From Ectocarpus siliculosus (lineage: Eukaryota > Sar > Phaeophyceae > Ectocarpales > Ectocarpaceae), in contig FN649753.1 of assembly GCA_000310025.1 (NCBI GenBank), positions 1,144,003 to 1,163,402 of the forward strand: a stretch of DNA of 19,400 nt, read 5' to 3'. Each line of letters opens with the position of its first letter. Position 1 is the first letter of the stretch. Shown piece by piece: positions 1 to 6,285 of the stretch. Below the pieces are notes generated by a model. The model was not told the origin of the DNA. It saw nothing but the letters and a program-made list of their open reading frames with translations, and did no database searches. The position numbers and the translations under genes are program-made.

Positions 1-36
1 GCCAGGGGGGAAAAACCCAACCGGGGGGGAAAAACC
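1..36. repeat. G/A stutter next to the LINE tail
   Basis: Beyond the G21 run of the LINE tail the sequence repeats a GGGGGG-AAAAA-CC pattern twice (about 5-17 and 23-36) with a CCAACC spacer. It is low-complexity DNA directly abutting the retroelement tail. It could be a stuttered tail, a pre-existing microsatellite target, or an assembly artefact at a window edge. Confidence 0.5.
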
Positions 37-145
37 GGGGGGGGGGGGGGGGGGGGGCGTACTCTTATGTTTTGCATGCCTTAGCGGTTAGACCATTGAC
101 CACGCGTCCTCGAGAGGACGGAGCATTGTTCCCACAGGACCGATC
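37..145 (-). repeat. LINE 3' tail, copy 1
   Basis: Read on the minus strand, this contains GATCGGTCCTGTGGGAA (129-145), a 7-bp stem hairpin CGTCCTC-TC-GAGGACG (105-120), an A-box-like TGGTCTAACCGCTAAGGC (78-95), the core GCATGCAAAACATA, then GTACG and C21. It is the reference copy because it is still joined to the LINE reading frame. The same landmarks recur in order at 8588-8688 and 19297-19400, and the last part recurs at 17109-17171. Confidence 0.85.
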
Positions 146-1084
146 ACCGATGGCCAATCGTTCCTTCCTACTCTGCCAAAGGTGGCTCAAAAATGTCTTC
201 CCTAGTTTGTCTATCCTACCGATGTCCCTTCCCGCCTTTTCAAACCACTTTCTACTCCCCAGTACCGCTACCGTCCTCTCCTCTCTATTCCATGCCTCAA
301 ACATCTCCCTGTACGTCACTTGTATTCTTCCCAGCTCAGTCATGTACACTTCCCTCTCCTTTTCGTACCACGGACATTCCGCGACTACATGAACACTGTC
401 TTCGCATTCGAAGCCGCAATCGCATTTGAACTTATCGTCTTCGTCGTCTACCGTCCTATGTCTTCGTCGACGTTCGCGAAGGCCTATGTCCCCGGTCCTG
501 AATTTGACCTTAAGCTTTGTCCCTGCATCCATTGGTCCATGTAGGTAATCCTTGAACCCTATTCCTTCTTTCAACATTCCGTACACTTCTAGACCCTCCT
601 TATCCTTGGATTCTTTCCTTAGATTCTGTTCTTCTCTGTCGGCACAAGCAACAGATATCTTCTTCTTGAACCCCTGTAGACCCTCCGTTTCCAGCGTTTC
701 ATCTTCGTCGATGTCCAATCCCTTCAATACGTCCTCTACAACCTTGACCCATTCCGTGGGTTGTCTACCCCTCTTTTTGTTTGCCCACTTCGCCTCCCAT
801 ACTATTCTCGGCAACCTCTCCTCTCCCATCCCGCACATGCGATACTGCCATGTCAGCTTCCTTACGTCTCTTCCCGACCGTAGGGATTGGATCCCCAATT
901 CTGCCCTGACTGCTGCATTACTTGTGCGCTTGGAGCATCCTAGGATGATTTTCGCTGCTTTCATCTGCGCCGCCTCGAGTTCTTTCACTACCTTCTTATT
1001 TCCTTCCCATACTTCTCCGGCGTACTCTAGCGGCGGTACGATTACGCTCTTCAACACCGTCGATTTGATGCGTGTATCAAGGTG
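65..1084 (-). CDS. LINE ORF2-like protein, C-terminal fragment (post-RT region with CCHC motif)
   Basis: The frame opens at the C-tract junction and ends at TAA (65-67), inside the element tail. The first residues, DTRIKSTVLKSVIVPPLEYA followed by GEVWEG, resemble the segment just after the reverse transcriptase domain of LINE proteins, and 'AAQMKAAKIILGC' is also typical of that segment. Numbering from the GTG codon at 1057, a Cys/His cluster follows at about residues 212-228 (C212, C214, C218, H223, C228, then PWYEKER). This resembles the C-terminal zinc-knuckle-like motif of many LINE RT proteins. No RT catalytic FADD or YADD box and no endonuclease motif are present, so the piece cannot act alone. 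The last ~30 residues (from IGDRSCGN) are encoded by the conserved tail that other copies share. No true start codon is present. The LINE call is firm; the clade is not resolved. Confidence 0.8.
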   Translation of the reverse strand, partial: HLDTRIKSTVLKSVIVPPLEYAGEVWEGNKKVVKELEAAQMKAAKIILGCSKRTSNAAVRAELGIQSLRSGRDVRKLTWQYRMCGMGEERLPRIVWEAKWANKKRGRQPTEWVKVVEDVLKGLDIDEDETLETEGLQGFKKKISVACADREEQNLRKESKDKEGLEVYGMLKEGIGFKDYLHGPMDAGTKLKVKFRTGDIGLRERRRRHRTVDDEDDKFKCDCGFECEDSVHVVAECPWYEKEREVYMTELGRIQVTYREMFEAWNREERTVAVLGSRKWFEKAGRDIGRIDKLGKTFLSHLWQSRKERLAIGDRSCGNNAPSSRGRVVNGLTAKACKT

Positions 1085-1097
1085 CCGGGGGGGGGGG

Positions 1098-1860
1098 CTC
1101 TATTTCCCGAACTAAGCACAATTCAAGGCTTCGTCTTCTCCCACTACAGGGAATACAGCTGTTCACAAAAAAACAACAACAAAAAAGAGAGAAATGTGGA
1201 AGGATACAAGAACAAACAGATAGGTGGCCCCATGCCGCCGCCCGACTCTTCCAACCTACGCCTAAATCAAAAAGCGGAAAGCTTGGTCATCCCTACAAAA
1301 AGGGACTGGACGAACCGCGAAACTGTCGACACATGAAACGCGAGCCAGGAAACAACATGGCATGAAAAAGCACAGCATTGGACAGGGGGGACCTCTGCGA
1401 ACGGGTTCCCCCGCGCGGACGCCCCTCGCTGCTCGAAACTGGTCTAGGGTCAGATCCAGGGAGGGGGGGGGGGTATGTTGTATACCGCATATGGTACTTG
1501 AATATGTGGCATAGTATAACCTATATATTATTTATTGTATAAGATTTAGTTAGTTGTACTTAAATTTTTACACCTCGTACTGTACAGGTTTTAGAGACTG
1601 ACTGTGATACGTATCTACAGTAGGACCTTGTTGTAGTTGTAGAAAAACGTTATTGATGCTCTGTTGTATACATACTCCAGATTTAGTATGGTCGCACACA
1701 ATCCTATACACCTCTTGGTATACAGTGTGGGTTAAAACACATTATTTGATGCTCTATGTATTGAAGTACATACTCCAGATTTAATATGGTCACACATAAT
1801 TCTATACACCTCTTATTGTTATGGCTTTAATAGCGTGATACAATAGCCTTAAGCGTCTTG
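1098..1860. other. Gene-free interval, AT-rich in its second half
   Basis: No coding exon is recognisable. The left part (1098-1462) is ordinary mixed sequence with an A/CAA-rich stretch near 1168-1195. A G11 tract lies at 1463-1473. From about 1480 to 1830 the DNA becomes markedly AT-rich, unlike the rest of the window, and contains the diverged repeat described separately. It may be an intron of the DUF1350 gene or an old transposon remnant; no terminal inverted repeats were found. Confidence 0.5.
1651..1817. repeat. Diverged tandem direct repeat, unit about 92 bp
   Basis: Two imperfect copies start with GATGCTCT (1655 and 1748). Each contains TACATACTCCAGATTTARTA or a close variant, TGGTC-CACA and CTATACACCTCTT in the same order. 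The second copy has a few extra bases near its start. The repeat sits in an AT-rich patch with no open frame. Its origin is unknown; a degenerate transposable-element piece or a local duplication would both fit. Confidence 0.75.
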
Positions 1861-1947
1861 ACCAAACTCGCTTTTGCGACCGAAAAGAGGGGGGGGGGGG
1901 GGTAGCAGTGCATCAACCCTTGCGTTTGACGAGCCCCCTTGGCTCAC

Positions 1948-2261
1948 GTTCAAGTAGTCGAAACCCAACGGGTAGGGCGTAGCCACCACCAAGAAACCCA
2001 TCTCCGCGAGCCCGCTCAGCAGGTAGTTGTACGTCAAGTGCGGTGCCGCTCCCACGAAGGCTCCGCCGAGGAAGTGAACCAGGGCCTTCGGCGCCTGGTC
2101 GTCCGGGGGACGCAGGAGAAAGTTGCCCCCCATCTCCTCCCACCTGCCCTTGAGCCCCACGCTCTCCACGTCAAAGAAGGGGAGGGGAAGCCTCCCGCTT
2201 CCCCCAGCCCCGCCTTGCGCTCGTCGCCCCGTCGCGCTTTCCCCTCGCCCTTCCGTGTCTT
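1948..2261 (-). CDS. DUF1350 family protein (alpha/beta-hydrolase-like), internal exon of a partial gene
   Basis: The exon encodes 104 codons plus a split codon. Its second half reads GRWEEMGGNFLLRPP, then ALVHFLGGAFVGAAP, then LTYNYLLSGLAEMGFLVVAT and PYPLGFDYLN. This is the N-terminal signature of DUF1350 proteins of cyanobacteria and plastid-bearing eukaryotes: a W...GN.vL.PP strand, the HFxGGAFVGAAP turn, then Y..LL..LA..G. and the ATPY...FD strand. These proteins are predicted to have an alpha/beta-hydrolase fold; their reaction is not established. The donor is AAC|GTGAGC (GT begins at 1947). The best acceptor is GCCGCAG ending at 2262, entered in phase 1. The first ~35 residues are Gly/Arg-rich and probably linker or transit sequence. 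The remaining two thirds of the domain, including any nucleophile, is not found between 1947 and 1, so the gene either continues left of the window across a large intron holding the LINE or is broken. Confidence 0.82.
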
Positions 2262-2287
2262 CTGCGGCGGAAACCTTTTGTTGTTGT

Positions 2288-2311
2288 GGGGGGGGGGGGG
2301 TGTACTCATAG
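2288..2311 (-). repeat. Probable short LINE-tail remnant (copy 5)
   Basis: On the minus strand it reads CTATGAGTACA followed by C13. The first part is identical to the end of the copy at 17109-17171. Only about 24 bases are recognisable and no target-site duplication is evident. It lies 25 bases upstream of the DUF1350 exon acceptor, where the C-tract would serve as pyrimidine tract. Confidence 0.5.
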
Positions 2312-3036
2312 CCGGCCCACACCGTTCGGTGCAATTTAGTATTTGCCGCAAAACGTCCATACTTTAGTCAAATGAAAATTGTGATCGCTTTCCATGCTTA
2401 GATCACCAGCCACGGATACACAGCACACAATCCAATGGGGTGCGGAGGGAGGGCGGTCGAGGCCATGAAGACCGCTCACGCTCTCGTGCCGACACAGGAA
2501 ACCTTCACGGTTGGGCTAGTTGCTACACACAAAGAGGTCTTGACGAGGGGGGCAGGTAGTTAGCGTGACAAGCGGGCGTGTGCCGATATGATCTTGATTT
2601 CTTGTTGTTCAGAGTTTATTGCTCTTGTGGCGCTTACAGTCCCCTTCTTTCTGCCACAACCGGTGAAAACAAGAGCCATCGTGTACTTCTTGCTCCCCGT
2701 GAGTGTTACCTGCTCTCTCTACAGCACCGAGTGAGCATATCTGTGATTCGGCGGGGCCTCTCACAGAAAGTGTACAACTCCACGACGCCAACCCTCCCCA
2801 CCACCACAGGTCTTCGTGTGGTCACACAACAAGTCTCCAGTCGGTTTCAGTCCACTTACTGAAAAGACTTCACCACATCCCTTTCGACTGAGGTTATATC
2901 TCGAACGGGAAGTAGTCTTTTCTGTGAGGTTATGTTTACGTTCTAAAAAGATAAAAAAACTTTCCTCCTCATCCACTATTACGCGATCGGGAACAACACA
3001 AACTCTCAAGAAAGCAAAATAAAAAAGAGCACTCAC

Positions 3037-3219
3037 GCTACTTGCCGGCACCCGCCCCTGCTCGCTAAATTCCGCATCGGCCGCCGTAGTGGTGTCCGGC
3101 ACCGGCGCCGCCGACGACGATGAAGGTTCCGCGCGGCTAGACCCCACGACTGTTCTCCTACCCCTGGTGCTGCTGCTGCCGCCGCTGCTATCTCTTCTGC
3201 CACTTCGAGAGTACGCCAT
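3037..3219 (-). CDS. Possible first coding exon upstream of the DUF1350 exon
   Basis: An ATG at 3219 (GCAATGGCG context) opens 61 codons beginning MAYSRSGRRDSSGG and ending GRVPASS, followed directly by a strong donor GTGAGT (3036-3031). The peptide is rich in Ser, Arg, Ala and Pro and lacks a clear hydrophobic signal. It lies 775 bases upstream of the DUF1350 exon on the same strand, so it could be that gene's first exon. However, this donor leaves phase 0 while the DUF1350 exon is entered in phase 1. Joining them needs either the weaker donor four bases upstream (A|GTAGCG, phase 1) or an unseen middle exon. It could also belong to another gene. The GC-rich triplet composition (CGG/CAG/TCG runs) could by itself keep this frame open. 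Confidence 0.35.
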
Positions 3220-6200
3220 TGCCGCCGATGCCGCCGCCGCCGGTGGAAACCCTCCCGCTCTCGGCCGCAACTGCTACCGCCGTAGCGGAAGAGATGAATC
3301 GTAGTCGTTAATTGTTACGAGTTTCGGGTTTCGGGGGACAAAAGAAAGAGAAGGACCACGGGGGATGGGGGGGGGGGGGGGGGAGTCCTGTTAGAATTGA
3401 TGTTTCTTGTTGATGCTGAAGCCGAACATGTCGCACGGTGAGAGGCAGGAGACAACCGTTGATTGGGTTCGAAGACACAAGCGCAGCTCCGCGGTATCTG
3501 TGGGGGAGCGAGGGGGAAGGTGTGCCGGGCGTCACCCAACACAGCAGTTGGCCGCTGATGCGTACAACGTAAACAGAGCACAGAATCAGCGCTTACACAC
3601 GTCACATCTTGAAATAGCAGGCAGCCATCGCCAGTGTCCTCGCATCTCACCACACAAAAAGTGGGTGAGGAGAGTGGTCAGAGTCGGCGATCAAGGCCCA
3701 CAGGGAATTTGAACCCCACTATATTTCGAGGCAAATATTTCAATATTTCGACGTACAAAGATGATGCATGAGGCTAAAGGTGGCGTTTGGCTGAGTGTGC
3801 TTACCGAGAGGTAGCACTGCCCCTCTCCCTCTTCGCCTCCCTTTCTTATCCATGGCAACTCTTCACACTATTATAATAAGAGTACCAGACAAGACCCGAT
3901 TTGAACGAATAAGGTTCGTAGCAGTACATTCGTCGCGGTGTCATAGCTGCTACGTCTGTTATTCATGTAGGCATGCCAAAACGTGATGTTTTTACCCACA
4001 GAAGAGACAATCATCGAGCATTCCAGGGGCGAGGGCGAGTGTCCCATTGTTCCACACGACTGACTCCGCGAGTGGAACACAGCCCCTTCAGTGGAGCGGA
4101 GCAGCAGCTCATAGAGAAACTACTGTGTCCAAGCGTGAAGGACAAAAGTAGAGCACCGGTTGCAGCATCCTAAAAGGAACGTGGCCCACGCTAGCACGAC
4201 ACAATAGACCTGTACAATAGGGCCTCTTCTTCGTAAGGCAGACCACACGACGTGTATCAAACACCGCCGTGTGTCCCTGACAAACATGTGTCTACGTGTA
4301 ACTGACAGCTTGAGACGTGATCACATGTGTCGTGTTGCACTTGAGGGAATCAATGCGACCTGAATTCGAAGCACCCCGCGCGGACCCCCATGCAGCATTG
4401 ATCACCAGAGCGACCCCAACGGGGCGGCTGGGACGCTTCGCCGTGCTGCAGCAGTACTACGCTCAATGCCCGCGGTGGCAGTTGCTTGCCGGAGCGGCGT
4501 GTTCACGTGTGTACCGGCGCGAGCCCACCCAAATCTCTCTTCTCACCCCGACTTTGGAGCTGCCAAGCATGCTCTCACCGTTTTCAAAAGAACCCTCTCC
4601 CCGTGCGTCGATGCTGTCAGCGGTGGCGGAAGCGGCATGGTCGTGAAGGCAGCGGCGAAGGGACCGCCGCCGCCGGCAGCACCGTAACAGCAACATACCA
4701 ACGCCGCCGCCGCCGCTGTCCTTCGCGCGGCGAAGTGCAACCTACTGCTACTCCGTGCTCCTTCTCTTCTGGGCACTCCCGGCCGGCAGCGCTTCCTGGC
4801 TATTGAAAGGGGCGTAGGTTCGGGGCATGACATTGCCGGAACGCCCCCCCTTCCTGGACAACAGACGTGTGTGTCTTGCGCTTGCACTCTTGTTCTCGAC
4901 GTGCAAGGTGTTTGCGCCTTCGAGTCAGAGGTGGTCCGTGAGGCATTTCAGTCCGGGGACATTGGGGACGCGTCCCCTCCCATCAAGCGAGATCTTCGTC
5001 CATGGGTATTTGCAAACTTGGGGCGAGAGAGAGAGAGAGAGAGGGAGACGATACAGCGAGAAAATACTTGAGAGCTACCAGTTCACCGAGGGCATCAGGG
5101 ACTTCGGGAATTATCATCAAGAGGTACAACAGTATGAAAGTCGCGTGCATTTTGCAATCCAACCGCCTGCCGATGATGAGGTCTCGCCGCACACACGCAG
5201 AGTACATATTGCAACAGCGGATGGATCCAACACCCGTTCGCCCGTCGGAGGGCTTGGAAGTAAGAAAGAAGAGAGAGGCCTGTGAGGGTTTGCTGGTCTG
5301 CCATGCTCTCTTTTAGTAGAACGGGGAGCCTCGACATACAACGCGCCCGGAACAAGAAAATCCAAGCAAAATCTACCCGACAACCCGTGCCGAGAAGATG
5401 CCCTCCCTGCACAGCGGGCTACACAGCAGCAGTGGTATATGGAGCAGCTCTTCATCCATGACATGTGACGTGTGGATTGTGGAATACTACCTAGAATAAA
5501 GGGCGTGCGTGACTATCGCATTCGTAGCGGAGTTCAATTCTGTTTTTCAACGCCATTACCTTGTATCTGCATCGGACGCATGTTTACCGTTTTTGAGAAG
5601 CTCCACTGCAGTACAGCAGTAGTCTAATCTCACCATGGTCCAGCAGTCTACGGGACATTCGGGACGGAGGCGAAGGAGAACCCAAGTGATGGATCACTTT
5701 GGTCTTGTAGCGAGATGAGGGTTTCCGGCTTGTTCAAAGTTAGCCTGGGCCCGGGGCTTCTTCTTCAGCCCCATCAGTTGCTTGTGGCACTCAACGTCGG
5801 AGTGTTTTCGTGCTTTCGTTTTTATGGTTCGAGGCCCACCCGTTTCCAGGGTTTCTTTATTCCCTGCCTTCGTTTGGACGCTTATCGATTACTTCGCCTT
5901 CCACCATGTAGATAGCGAACGGTGGGACGCACTTCCTCCGATGCTTCAGAGTCAGCTTTCGAACCCAATGACGCGTGTAGCGTATGAGCGAACATGGAGG
6001 TAAGGGAGCCAATCGAACACGCTCGCTCCGCTTGTAAATTGACCATCACCAAGATCTCCGAAGACTTCGTTCGAAAACTTGTCAACGAACCACGACCCCC
6101 CCCGGACATCTCTCTCTCTAATGTTCTGTCCCTCATTATGCCCCATTCACGGCCGCCGCCGCCGCCATGTTCACTCCCAACCTGCTGCATCGCACACGAC

Positions 6201-6285
6201 CACCAACACCGACTCCTCTACACCTTCCGCTCGGGAAGAAGACAGAAGACATCACTGCCCTCATCAAAGACTAGTAGTCTAAGCC
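3220..6285. other. Interval without a recognisable gene
   Basis: Open frames exist on both strands but none shows a domain, convincing splice structure or consistent coding character. Contents: a C17 tract on the minus strand (3367-3383), possibly in the 5' UTR of the minus-strand gene; a GCC/GCG-rich patch around 4620-4720; a GA microsatellite at 5025-5046; and, just upstream of the pyrophosphatase start, a C8 run (about 6094-6102) with TCTCTCTCT and a CCGCCGCCGCC stretch (6153-6166), which may lie in that gene's promoter or 5' UTR. I do not recognise a product in 4317-5316, although a small unrecognised gene there cannot be excluded. Confidence 0.5.
5025..5046. repeat. (GA)n microsatellite
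   Basis: About eleven GA units with one GG interruption at the end. Reading frames through it give Arg-Glu runs, which are an artefact of the repeat and not evidence for a protein. Confidence 0.9.

Larger units (their letters stand above)
37..1086 (-). mobile_element. 5'-truncated LINE (non-LTR retrotransposon), 3' portion with C-tract tail
   Basis: On the minus strand an open reading frame related to the region after the reverse transcriptase of LINE polyproteins runs into a tail ending GTACG followed by 21 C (plus-strand G run 37-57). The 5' side stops at another C-tract (plus-strand G run 1087-1097), so the polymerase core, endonuclease and 5' UTR are missing. 5' truncation is normal for LINE insertions made by target-primed reverse transcription. 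The frame is open for about 340 codons with no frameshift, which suggests a fairly recent insertion. The 3' tail recurs in the window at 8557-8688, 17109-17171 and 19297-19400. No target-site duplication could be defined because both flanks are homopolymeric. It lies downstream of the DUF1350 exon on the same strand and may sit inside that gene's next intron. Confidence 0.82.

Noticed and set aside
3660-3725. Possible minus-strand tRNA (GGGGTTCAAATTCCC)
   Set aside because: The expected 5' acceptor partner and D-arm are absent; the T-stem pairs poorly.
4317-4696. Overlapping open frames on both strands around a GCC-rich patch
   Set aside because: Compositional openness in several frames at once; no family recognised.
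4827-5285. 152-codon open frame with a hydrophobic start
   Set aside because: It runs through a GA microsatellite (Arg-Glu repeats), shows no domain or splice support, and frames of this length occur by chance in GC-rich DNA.
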